This document shows positions 17,664 through 25,288 of a DNA stretch of 64,000 nt, one piece after another. The stretch spans positions 62,001 to 126,000 of the forward strand of contig NZ_JAIUZR010000005.1 in the NCBI RefSeq assembly GCF_020171465.1. The letters run 5' to 3'. Position 1 is the stretch's first letter. The number at the start of each line of letters is the position of its first letter. The notes under the pieces were generated by a model. It had not been told where the DNA came from. It ran no database searches and saw only the letters and a program-made list of their open reading frames with translations. This DNA is from Lutimonas saemankumensis. GTDB lineage: Bacteria; Bacteroidota; Bacteroidia; Flavobacteriales; Flavobacteriaceae. Made by a program: the position numbers and the translations under genes.

Positions 17664-18572
17664 ATGAAACTACAAAAAGCTCAAAAAGAGCAAATAAAAC
17701 TAAGAATAGGACTATCTGGTGCCTCTGGATTTGGTAAAAGCTATTCAGCCTTACTGCTTGCTTATGGAATCACTAATAACTGGAATAAAATAGCTGTAAT
17801 TGATACTGAAAATGGAAGTATTAATCTTTATTCAGAATTAGGAGATTTTAGCACAATTAGTCTCAGTCAACCTTACAGTCCAGAGAGATATATACAGGCA
17901 ATTAAAGCATGTGAAAATGCTAAAATGGAAGTGATAATTATTGATTCCATAACTCATGAATGGAATGGGAGGGGAGGATGCCTTCAAATTCATGAAAATC
18001 TGGGAGGAAGATTCCAGGATTGGGCAAAGGTCACTCCAAGACATCAAGCATTTATAGATTGTATACTTCAATCTTCTTGTCATATCATAACTACAGTGAG
18101 AAGAAAATCTGAATTTTCATTGGATCAGGATGCAAATGGGAGAATGAAAGTTGTGAAATTAGGTACAAAGGAACAAACTAGAGAAGGGTTTGAATATGAA
18201 CTTACCATCAATTTTGAACTCATCAATGACAATCATTTATGTATTGCTTCAAAAGACAGGACTGGGCTATTTATGAATAAGCCTGAGTTTGTAATAAGCA
18301 GTGGGACAGGAAAGATTTTAAAGCAATGGTGCCAAAAAGGTATTACAAATGATTTTACAATGGACATAGAGAAGGAAATTAGTCAGTGCAGTACACTTGA
18401 GGGACTCAGACATATCTATATCAAATACCCAAATAAGCAAGGTGTAATAAGAGAGAAGCTCATTCAAAGAAAAAGAGAGCTTGAAGAGGCTAAAAGCACA
18501 TACCTGGATAACAAAGAAATTATTAACAACATTAAAACATCTGAAAATGGAACCACAAGAAATGATTATTGA
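17664..18572 (+). CDS. RecA-like AAA ATPase, phage Sak4/AAA_24 type
   Basis: 302 residues. Walker A is GASGFGKS (19-26), and the hydrophobic VIIIDSI (about 90-96) is Walker B. The following THEWNGRGGCLQIHE and HIITTVRRKSEF are typical of phage nucleotide-binding ATPases related to Sak4, which help single-strand annealing or recombination. No membrane segment. In Bacteroidota such genes occur in prophages and integrative elements. The 3' end overlaps the start of the DUF3871 gene by 26 bases, so the two are translated from one message. An exact phage function is inferred, not shown. Confidence 0.75.
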   Translation: MKLQKAQKEQIKLRIGLSGASGFGKSYSALLLAYGITNNWNKIAVIDTENGSINLYSELGDFSTISLSQPYSPERYIQAIKACENAKMEVIIIDSITHEWNGRGGCLQIHENLGGRFQDWAKVTPRHQAFIDCILQSSCHIITTVRRKSEFSLDQDANGRMKVVKLGTKEQTREGFEYELTINFELINDNHLCIASKDRTGLFMNKPEFVISSGTGKILKQWCQKGITNDFTMDIEKEISQCSTLEGLRHIYIKYPNKQGVIREKLIQRKRELEEAKSTYLDNKEIINNIKTSENGTTRNDY

Positions 18573-19521
18573 TGAGTCTTTAAATCAAACTACATCCACA
18601 TCTAATTTTATTGAGGCAAATACAAAACAGGTATCACTTAAACATTTGAGAGATGATACCATTATTCCTGTTTTTTCAAAGGATAATGAAATGACTATGA
18701 GTCATCATACTTTTATTGAAACTGCTCAGGAGGCTATTTTGAAGGTTTTTCCTAATATATATCTGGAGAACCCTGACATTAGAGTATCTCATATAGTGAA
18801 AGGTAGAGTGCCTTCAGCTATTGGAAAACCTGTAAAAGAGCTACTTCCTCATGAAAAAACTATTTACTATGAGAGAATGGCTTTTATGCTTCAGATTCCA
18901 GAGGTTCAGCACAATGTAAATGGGAATATGTTGGCTCTTACAATTGGTGGGGTGAGAGCTTATAATCATGAGAACTTATATTCCAAAAAATCTATGGAGA
19001 AATTCAAAGTATTCATTGGATTCAAAAACATGGTATGCACAAATCTATGTATATCTACTGATGGGTTTAAAGATGAATTAAGAGCAAGTAATACTTCAGA
19101 GCTTTTGAGGCAAATGATAGACTTATTTCTAGGATATGACCATCAAAGACATCTTGGGAATATGGAGAGGTTGAGTAAATTTTATTTCAGTGCTCAGCAG
19201 ATGGCTCATTTACTAGGTAGGCTGAAAATGTATCAGTATTTGCCTTTGCCAGAAAGAAAAAGAGTCTTTCCTATTGCCTTGAATGATGGTCAGATAAATG
19301 CCATTTCCAAAGGATATTTTACAGATCATAATTTCAGTTCTGATCAAGATGGGAATATTAACCTTTGGGATCTATATAACCTCTTTACAGGAGCTGTGAA
19401 AAGCTCATATATTGATTCATTTTTAAAAAGAGAATGTCAGGCATTTGAATTTTCACAAAATTTAGCAAATGACCTTCAATATGATTCTGATAACTACTTT
19501 TTACTTCCTCAGCATGAATAA
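18547..19521 (+). CDS. DUF3871 family protein
   Basis: 324 residues from the ATG at 18547 (MEPQEMIIDE), which lies inside the end of the ATPase gene; a further ATG at 18562 is possible. The text HIVKGRVPSAIGKPVKELLPHEKTIYYERM and VGGVRAYNHENL-like segments agree with DUF3871, a family I know from Bacteroidota mobile elements, where it accompanies recombination ATPases. Residues 80-220 are the conserved part. Function is unknown; a single-strand-DNA or replication role is only suggested by the company it keeps. Coupled downstream to a small gene by an 8-base overlap. Confidence 0.7.
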   Translation: MEPQEMIIDESLNQTTSTSNFIEANTKQVSLKHLRDDTIIPVFSKDNEMTMSHHTFIETAQEAILKVFPNIYLENPDIRVSHIVKGRVPSAIGKPVKELLPHEKTIYYERMAFMLQIPEVQHNVNGNMLALTIGGVRAYNHENLYSKKSMEKFKVFIGFKNMVCTNLCISTDGFKDELRASNTSELLRQMIDLFLGYDHQRHLGNMERLSKFYFSAQQMAHLLGRLKMYQYLPLPERKRVFPIALNDGQINAISKGYFTDHNFSSDQDGNINLWDLYNLFTGAVKSSYIDSFLKRECQAFEFSQNLANDLQYDSDNYFLLPQHE

Positions 19522-19762
19522 TGAAAATCTGGCTAAACTACTTAAATACTCTTCCCCTTATAGTCTTTTAGTAGTTCGTTGGGACAATAGATTAATTCAG
19601 GTTTATTGTCCCTTCAAAGTGCTTGTAATAGCAAATTTTGAGGGGTTTAAGCAAGGAGATACAGCTTGGGTCTGGAAGGTTATGGTTTCAACTAATTCAA
19701 AGACTGTGTATATAATATCAGGGAAGCCTTACTATTACTATCATTTTGATATTTTAGCGTGA
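19514..19762 (+). CDS. Small protein coupled to DUF3871 gene
   Basis: 82 residues from ATG 19514 (MNNENLAKLLKYSSPYSLLVVRW), which overlaps the last 8 bases of the DUF3871 gene. An upstream in-frame ATG at 19469 exists but lies wholly inside that gene. The protein is hydrophobic-aromatic without a clear membrane helix. The central QVYCPFKVLVIANFEGFKQGD and terminal YYYYHFDIL look like a small beta-rich fold. No family is recognised. Confidence 0.6.
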   Translation: MNNENLAKLLKYSSPYSLLVVRWDNRLIQVYCPFKVLVIANFEGFKQGDTAWVWKVMVSTNSKTVYIISGKPYYYYHFDILA

Positions 19763-19790
19763 TAACCCTCACCAATAGTAAGGTTATTCC

Positions 19791-19805
19791 TTACCTTTAA
19801 GGTAA
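19791..19805. repeat. Short palindrome
   Basis: TTACCTTTAAGGTAA is a perfect 15-base inverted repeat centred on one T. It lies between two small genes, 23 bases before the 47-residue gene, and could be an operator. Confidence 0.4.
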
Positions 19806-19827
19806 CATGAGTGATTAAATTTGGGTT

Positions 19828-19971
19828 ATGGTAGAAATGAAAGGATTGTCACGAGAGCAAATTATGGAAATATACTATGATTCCCCTTCTGAGGTCAAGC
19901 AATGGATGCGTGATAATGCTCATTTGTTGTGGGAGAATAAAAAACACCTCAAAATTCAGTCGGGTGAATAA
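19828..19971 (+). CDS. 47-residue protein, unknown
   Basis: A short open frame (MVEMKGLSREQIMEIYYDS, ending KIQSGE) 66 bases after the previous small gene. The composition is that of a folded helical protein (SREQIMEIYYDSPSEVKQWMRDNAHL-type pattern of charged and hydrophobic residues), and the text has no low-complexity. It probably belongs to the same unit as the DUF3871 gene. No family is recognised. Real coding status is moderately supported only. Confidence 0.45.
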   Translation: MVEMKGLSREQIMEIYYDSPSEVKQWMRDNAHLLWENKKHLKIQSGE

Positions 19972-20053
19972 GGGGTTGGATGATATTTGAATTAATTTGG
20001 TACAGAAAGTTTGATTTACTGTTCCTAATTTATTTTGAGTCGAGCTCTACACT

Positions 20054-20482
20054 CTAATTAATCCTTTCAAAGTGAGTTTCCCAGTATCTGCTTTCGGTAC
20101 TGTTACTCAATGATTTAAGAATAAGTATCCTTTTGTTTACAACAACTGAGAACTTACTACCTTCTTCATGAATTTCTAAAGTTATCCCATCATAACTATA
20201 AGTGTACACCTCTAATGTAGGTGAACAATTTCCTAAACCATCACTATCATAGGATTCCAATGTCATTCGATTTGTCGCATCAAATTCAATAGTTTCATCA
20301 TGTTCGCAATCAGTACCATCATTAACTACTTCTTGTGAAGTTACACCATTTTCTACCAAAAATGACCTCGTAAATTTCCACTTACCTTCAATCTTAGATT
20401 CTAATGACTCTTCTGGTGATTCCGATTCTGTGCAGCTTAATATTGCTATTGCAAGTAACATAACAAATAATACCTTTTTCAT
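20054..20482 (-). CDS. Lipocalin-like lipoprotein
   Basis: 142 residues. The N-terminus MKKVLFVMLLAIAILSCTES has a lipobox (AILSC) with the lipidated Cys at residue 17, so it is a membrane-anchored lipoprotein. The mature part KIEGKWKFTRSF, then ETIEFDATNRMTLESYD and a C-terminal RYWETHFERIN, is the pattern of small lipocalin-like beta-barrels common in Bacteroidota. It is on the strand opposite to its neighbours and starts 161 bases from the next gene. Specific ligand unknown. Confidence 0.65.
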   Translation of the reverse strand: MKKVLFVMLLAIAILSCTESESPEESLESKIEGKWKFTRSFLVENGVTSQEVVNDGTDCEHDETIEFDATNRMTLESYDSDGLGNCSPTLEVYTYSYDGITLEIHEEGSKFSVVVNKRILILKSLSNSTESRYWETHFERIN

Positions 20483-20643
20483 ATACTTTCTTTGTTTTTG
20501 CTAAATAAATAAATTTACTATGATTGATTTTATGGAATACCGTAAATATGAAATTTACCCTGATGAGGGTATGGATTAATTGATTAATGTCATAATAAAT
20601 GGTTGAGGTTGTATCTATTTTTAAACCTTAAATATAAAATAAC

Positions 20644-21216
20644 ATGAGCACGGAAGAAAAACAAATACAAGAGCTAAAAAAAGAAATAGATAAGTTACAA
20701 AGAGCAGTAGCTTCATTATGGATGCATAATAATAGCAGGTACAGTAGTTTGAAAACATTTAGTGAGACAGAGTATGGAAGAGACATTCCTTTTTTACTGA
20801 ATCTTGATTTGGAAAGTATGAAGGACGTAAAAGATAATAAGTATTATCCTTCTCTTTTTGAATCCCAACTAAATGAGGATGATAGTAACAAAAAGTCGGT
20901 GTCATCGAACAAAACAGAACAACAATTTAAAAAGGAATTAGACGACATGGGAAGCCTCCCTTTTTATGAATTTGACGTTAAAGATTTAAGAACAGGTAAA
21001 AAGGATAATATGATATGTATTATATTAATCAGTGAGGGTAAATTTATTCTTCAAAGAGAGGCACTAAATAAAGAAGAGGAGGAAGGTGATAAGGGAACAA
21101 GGAGTGAAATCTATATTAATCCAGATCAGGACCTTAATTGGCATTTACAAGCTTTATGGGATAAAGCAATTAAAGACTTAAAGAACAGTGAATTTTATGA
21201 ATTAATCCAAAAATAA
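20644..21216 (+). CDS. Coiled-coil protein, unknown
   Basis: 190 residues, cytosolic. Residues 3-28 (EEKQIQELKKEIDKLQRAVA) form a coiled coil. The middle is polar and probably disordered (DDSNKKSVSSNKTEQQ), and a C-terminal half from about residue 110 looks folded (FDVKDLRTGKKDNMICIILISEGKFILQ). No signal, membrane segment or family is recognised. Convergent with the 50-residue membrane protein gene, with a hairpin between them. Confidence 0.55.
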   Translation: MSTEEKQIQELKKEIDKLQRAVASLWMHNNSRYSSLKTFSETEYGRDIPFLLNLDLESMKDVKDNKYYPSLFESQLNEDDSNKKSVSSNKTEQQFKKELDDMGSLPFYEFDVKDLRTGKKDNMICIILISEGKFILQREALNKEEEEGDKGTRSEIYINPDQDLNWHLQALWDKAIKDLKNSEFYELIQK

Positions 21217-21223
21217 AGTGAAT

Positions 21224-21253
21224 AAAAAACCCCTCACGATTAAGTAAGAGGTT
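21224..21253 (-). terminator. Terminator for the 50-residue protein gene
   Basis: Read on the minus strand, AACCTCTTAC pairs with GTGAGGGGTT (8 of 10 positions) and is followed by TTTTTT. It lies 41 bases after the stop of the small minus-strand gene. Confidence 0.45.
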
Positions 21254-21294
21254 CACTATGGGAAATTATAATTTGTCAGGCATTTCTGCCTTCT

Positions 21295-21447
21295 TCATTC
21301 TTTACTATTGCTCTTTTGTTTAAAGAACTCTCGAATTAATCCTTTTGCAGCTCTATATATCAAATAAGGAATTAAAAAAAAGAATAACCCTACAATCAAC
21401 CATTGCCAAGGACCAATAAATTCAAGGGGTAAAATAAGCTGTGTCAT
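21295..21447 (-). CDS. 50-residue single-pass membrane protein
   Basis: Short frame starting MTQLILPLEFIGPWQWLIVG and ending QKSNSKE. Residues 11-31 (IGPWQWLIVGLFFFLIPYLIY) form one membrane helix, followed by a basic amphipathic tail (RAAKGLIREFFKQK), the usual layout of a real small bacterial membrane protein with a cytoplasmic C-terminus. It has its own hairpin downstream. It may be a membrane stabiliser or toxin-like peptide; the sequence does not decide. Confidence 0.55.
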   Translation of the reverse strand: MTQLILPLEFIGPWQWLIVGLFFFLIPYLIYRAAKGLIREFFKQKSNSKE

Positions 21448-21973
21448 AGTAACTTGTTTAATATTTACCACAAATTTATCTTACTTAATTAGACATTTAG
21501 GCGACAACTAATGTCATGTTGATGAAGCCGAAAATTATGATCTTTCGGGTTAGGGATATTTTTCTGACACATAAAGATCTTAATATAGTAAACCTGCCAA
21601 AAAAATATTCCAAAGTGTATTATTTTTTGAGTGGCAATATTTCTTTTTAAGCAAATCCGCCAAAAAAATAATGCAGTTAAGCTTTTAATAAGTAATCCAA
21701 AACCCTACTAATTTTACTCTTATTTTCAATTTAGATTTGATTCCAGATATATATACATAGCTAAAAGTGCTATAATTTTCTCCCTTAACTTTTCTCCATC
21801 CCATCCAAGAAGCAGTCAATGCTTATTAAAAAAGTATGGTTAAATCATTGATTTGGGATGGAAAAGGGATGATATAAGGTATATTTTATTGAAAAATAGC
21901 TATCAGCATATCATAATCAAAGTTATAAAGTAAATTGTTGTGGTCTAGGCGAGACCATGATAAGTTTTTTTTG
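21448..21973. other. Gene-free stretch with direct and inverted repeats
   Basis: 526 AT-rich bases. The 12-mer GCCAAAAAAATA occurs at 21596-21607 and again at 21659-21670, 63 bases later. An inverted repeat pairs CTTTTCTCCATCCCA (21789-21803) with TGGGATGGAAAAG (21854-21866), 13 pairs with a 2-base bulge. No coding frame is convincing. A regulatory RNA or replication/maintenance region is possible. Confidence 0.45.
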
Positions 21974-22492
21974 TTAAAGACCATCAAGACAACGAGTGAT
22001 TGCCTCCCTTATATCATCAGCTTCTGTTGACCCAATACCTTCTGCTGTACATGAATAAATAGTATCATAAGTGTTAGCGTCAATTAGAATTATAGTAACT
22101 TCTAAGGTGTATCCAAGACCCAATGAGACTGATCGTTTACCACTTTCACCATATTTCACTATTAAAGTTTTATCAACCTTATCCTGGCGAACTTGATCCA
22201 TCGTAGTAAATCCCTTTTTCAGTAGTATTCCTTCAATTACCTCTCCAGGATTTACTTCTTTGCTTACGGATCCACCATATGTCCCATATTGATTTCCATA
22301 AACACTTCCAGTGCTTGAAGCTAAATCACTAGTTTCAGGGATCACAACATATTGATAGTTGTTGATAGATGAATCTTTTGTGACGGTTGGCTCTTTTAAT
22401 GAAACACAGCCATTAAAAGCTATTAAACCCAATATGAATGGAAGATATTTAATTTTATTCCATGTAATGCGAAATACTTTATACTTTCTCAT
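21974..22492 (-). CDS. Lipoprotein, unknown
   Basis: 172 residues. A charged start (MRKYKVFRITWNKIK) precedes a hydrophobic stretch and the lipobox FNGC, lipid Cys at about residue 29. The mature part YVVIPETSDLASSTGSVYG, then a C-terminal domain (GEVIEGILLKKGFTTMDQ, TLIVKYGESGKR, GLGYTLEVTIILID, EADDIREAITRCLDGL) resembles small periplasmic proteins such as the DUF4136-type group, though this is only by eye. A TATTTTTG box lies upstream on the minus strand near 22530. The glycine-rich SVYGNQYGTYGGS linker is notable. Standing alone. Confidence 0.6.
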   Translation of the reverse strand: MRKYKVFRITWNKIKYLPFILGLIAFNGCVSLKEPTVTKDSSINNYQYVVIPETSDLASSTGSVYGNQYGTYGGSVSKEVNPGEVIEGILLKKGFTTMDQVRQDKVDKTLIVKYGESGKRSVSLGLGYTLEVTIILIDANTYDTIYSCTAEGIGSTEADDIREAITRCLDGL

Positions 22493-22897
22493 AGTTTCTA
22501 TTTGTTCGATTAACTACAAAAATACTTTCAGGTGATTAATAATCAGACGACATAACATGTCCATTAATGGTGTAAGGAGCGGACTACAAATTTGGTATGA
22601 GCTGCAGCACTTGCATATTCAGAGTAGTATCTTAGATTCTTGTCTGGTTAGGACTAGTTTTCTTAATTTTTAAATAAATTGCTGTCTTCAATACGTCCAA
22701 ATATAATGACAAAAATTAGTTGAGCTCGAATCTGATGTCAGAGTATTTTTTATTCATATCCTATATAAACCTCACGTAACTAGAGCCTTATAAAGACTAA
22801 AATAAATGGGACTGACTAAAAATACCTGAAAACCATTAGTTTTTGTTAACGATTATTGATTATTTTTGAGATAAACCAACCTTAATTCCCTCAGATC
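22493..22897. other. Gene-free stretch
   Basis: About 405 AT-rich bases between divergent genes. Apart from the possible -7 box TATTTTTG (minus strand) for the lipoprotein gene, nothing distinctive was seen. Confidence 0.4.
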
Positions 22898-24475
22898 ATG
22901 AAACAGTTCCTCATTTTATTTATTTTATTTCTGTTTTCTTCAGTTACAATAGCGCAAGAAGGAATTCGATATATTAACTTTGATCAACCCATAGTTCAAA
23001 ATGCAGTCCCAAGTAGAGATGGGAACAATATTTATCATTTTTATTTTGAGTTTAATTGGGTTAATGAAATTTCATCCTACAGTGATGAATTGAAACCTAA
23101 AATTGAAGAGTTACAAATATATGAGTCAGGTACTGAAAACATTATCAAATCAAGCAAAGCACCGTTCAATCAAGATAATCAGATTGAGTTCAGAGTTAAG
23201 AAATCAGATATAGATAGGTTTAATCAAATAGAATATGCGGTTAAATGGCATATCAATGATGCTTCAGGAGAGAATATGCTTACTAAATTTACAAAGAGAC
23301 GAACTATGAATGTAAATTTCAAAACTGATCCTAAACTTATAGTTCAAATATCTGACGAAAGGATTTATTATTTAGATGATATTAATAAACCCCGAATTAA
23401 GATTAAAACTAATCATAACGGAGCTTCCGTTGATGAGCTTACACTAAGATTAAGGAACGATCCAGAATCTGCAGTTGTTGCTAGAATAAATAAAACTGTA
23501 ACGCAGTTAAATAATAACAAGTATTCAGAACTTGTCTTCGATTCAACAGAAGGAGAGGCAGAAATACAGGAAGGTAAAACCTACTATCTTTTCGGAAATG
23601 TGAGTACTCCAAATTTAAATGCAAGAATTTTTGAAAACAATACATACCAGATTTACAAAAGAGAACAATATTACATAAAACCTTTAGACGACGGAACGAA
23701 GACAATAAAGGTAAAAGGAAACTTGGATAAACAAATAGTTTTGGATGCTACGGGTAAAGTATCTGAAGTAAAAGCCACTTTGAAGTTAGGTGATGGTGGA
23801 AAAAAAGAATATTCTTTAGACGATCTAGATAACAATAGATGGGAACTAAAAATACCAGGAAACACCAACATTCAATATGGGACCTATGTTTTGGAGATTA
23901 CGGGCAATGGCAGTAATGGACAGCCAATGAAACCAACATCCTTTTCTTATGTTAAAACTCCAATTAAACGTAAAATTATTCAAATGGAAATCAAGGATGG
24001 TATTTATAAAGTTAACGCAGAGTTTACAGAGACTCCAACTAATAATGTTTATTTAGTAATAGACGATTTTGATGTAATGATGAATAAAGATGCAGCGGAT
24101 TCTAAAAAGTATTCTGTTAGTTTTGCATTCGATGATAATACATTACAATCAATAAGTAATAAAATCAAAGCTTCGGCAAAGAATACTAAAAAAGTATTAC
24201 TAACAACAAAAATAGATGATATTAATGATGAATCATACCTAGCAACAAATGCAGTTATAATCGACAAAAATAAACTTGCAGATATGAAGAAGAAAAGTGA
24301 AGTTAAAAAATATTTGGAAGATATTGGATTTCAAGAGAATGTTGATAAGCTTGCCAAAAGTATTATGACAGAGTTGAAGAAAGAAGATAATGATCAAGAT
24401 TGGGGGGCTAATGTATGGTCCTCATTAGTTGAGTGGGCCCCAAAAGCGATTCCGCTTGTTTTAATGTTACTTTAA
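22898..24475 (+). CDS. Large secreted protein of unknown function
   Basis: 525 residues. A signal peptide (MKQFLILFILFLFSSVTIAQ) is cut after TIAQ. The mature part is probably a row of beta-sandwich domains: repeated stretches such as RMNVNFKTDPKLIVQIS, PRIKIKTNHNGASVDELTLRL and TKTIKVKGNLDKQIVLDA have the alternating pattern of Ig-like folds. The last ~20 residues (WAPKAIPLVLMLL) end in a hydrophobic segment that may tether it to a membrane. No Cys and no catalytic motif. It is the last gene of segment A, ending 28 bases before att copy 2. The protein may be surface cargo; no family is recognised. Confidence 0.65.
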   Translation: MKQFLILFILFLFSSVTIAQEGIRYINFDQPIVQNAVPSRDGNNIYHFYFEFNWVNEISSYSDELKPKIEELQIYESGTENIIKSSKAPFNQDNQIEFRVKKSDIDRFNQIEYAVKWHINDASGENMLTKFTKRRTMNVNFKTDPKLIVQISDERIYYLDDINKPRIKIKTNHNGASVDELTLRLRNDPESAVVARINKTVTQLNNNKYSELVFDSTEGEAEIQEGKTYYLFGNVSTPNLNARIFENNTYQIYKREQYYIKPLDDGTKTIKVKGNLDKQIVLDATGKVSEVKATLKLGDGGKKEYSLDDLDNNRWELKIPGNTNIQYGTYVLEITGNGSNGQPMKPTSFSYVKTPIKRKIIQMEIKDGIYKVNAEFTETPTNNVYLVIDDFDVMMNKDAADSKKYSVSFAFDDNTLQSISNKIKASAKNTKKVLLTTKIDDINDESYLATNAVIIDKNKLADMKKKSEVKKYLEDIGFQENVDKLAKSIMTELKKEDNDQDWGANVWSSLVEWAPKAIPLVLMLL

Positions 24476-24503
24476 ATCTGAGGCGTTAAAAGAATTATGC
24501 TTG

Positions 24504-24640
24504 TCGAGTCCCGTCCAGACCGCAACTTTTTTAAGAAACAATAGTTGTGTTGTTAACATTAAGAGTTCATCCGCCAAGGTCGGACAGGCTATTAAATAGT
24601 TAGCTAATGAAAAACTTCAGTTATCACGGAGTTTTTTTTT
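24504..24640 (+). repeat. att copy 2 (segment A / segment B boundary)
   Basis: 24504-24569 is identical to 4289-4354 in and after tRNA-Asp. Bases 24570-24591 (starting TCCGCCAAGG, forming a weak TCCG/CGGA hairpin) replace three bases of copy 1. Then TTAAATAGTTAGCTAATGAA and the following CTTCAG match again (to 24620), ending in an altered hairpin and a T run. The T arm upstream of TCGAG is missing, so it is not a tRNA. Confidence 0.9.
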
Positions 24641-24700
24641 GTTTTAAAGCATGTCCAAATCCATTCTTCACATATAAGACATATTTGAACAAAGGATTAA

Positions 24701-24850
24701 GATGATTTGGCGCTTTATTTTACCTTCAAATGGACTCTAAAAAACCAACGAAAAGTGGAGTTTGACCTAGTAGACATCGTTGAATTTAATATCTCGGGCA
24801 AAATAAAAAAACTGAAAATAATTTATGATACTGAATTGGCTAGAAAATAG
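24701..24850 (+). pseudogene. 3' remnant of an NTF2/SnoaL-like gene
   Basis: An open stretch of 49 codons to a TAG, directly after a stop in the same frame, with no start codon. The text FDLVDIVEFNISGKIKKLKI then IYDTELARK is the C-terminal beta-strand region of nuclear transport factor 2-like (SnoaL/ketosteroid-isomerase fold) proteins. About the first two thirds of such a protein are absent. It lies just inside att copy 2, so the rest may have been lost when segments recombined. Confidence 0.6.
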
Positions 24851-24940
24851 GTATCTGAATTAAATTCCTAAGTTTATAAGCTTCCACAAACATCGATTGT
24901 TGATATCTCTGATAATCTTTAAGCTAATTTTTGAATAAAT

Positions 24941-25267
24941 ATGAGAGTAATAAGTCTCTTAACCTTTCTGATATCTTTTGTGATATTAGAGGCGAGCGAT
25001 CTGTATTCCCAAGAAATTATTCATGATCCTGAACTTTCTACAATGGGAGAAATTGTTGGGGATAAATGGAAAACCAATGAAGGGGCAGTTCAAAAGAAGT
25101 TGGGCGCCTTAGAAAAAGAACATGGGAAGAAACTTAATATCATTAGTATCCTTGTAGATGATGTTGGTTATACTGAGTTGGGTGTTTATGGTAGTGGAAA
25201 GCTTAGAGGAGCTCCAACTCCCAATCTAGATAAAATGGCTCACCAGGGAATGAAACTTATGAGTTGA
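24941..25267 (+). pseudogene. Truncated sulfatase gene (5' end only)
   Basis: 108 codons: a signal peptide ([20 protein letters not shown]), then [16 protein letters not shown] and [14 protein letters not shown], the N-terminal metal-binding start of formylglycine sulfatases, where the DD pair binds calcium. It stops at TGA 25265-25267, far before the CxPSR site that would become formylglycine, so no active enzyme (about 450-550 residues) can be made. The next gene ends 22 bases later on the opposite strand. Whether the short frame is still expressed is unknown. Confidence 0.75.
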
Positions 25268-25288
25268 AAGCTTTATTTATAATGTGAT

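Larger units (their letters stand above)
4283..24569. mobile_element. Segment A: integrase-bearing genomic island at tRNA-Asp
   Basis: It is bounded by the tRNA-Asp 3' end and its 66-base identical copy at 24504-24569. It begins with a tyrosine integrase reading away from the tRNA and carries a type I restriction-modification operon, a DNA-metabolism block with phage/ICE-type families (Sak4-like ATPase, DUF3871) and several hypothetical genes. Base composition is visibly more AT-rich than metH-metF or the right-hand backbone. No conjugation, relaxase, capsid or terminase gene is recognised, so it is probably an integrative element mobilised by other means, or a satellite. Confidence 0.85.

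Noticed and set aside
24504-24620. att copies as extra tRNA-Asp genes
   Set aside because: Each copy lacks the acceptor, D and anticodon arms; only the T arm and 3' end are present.
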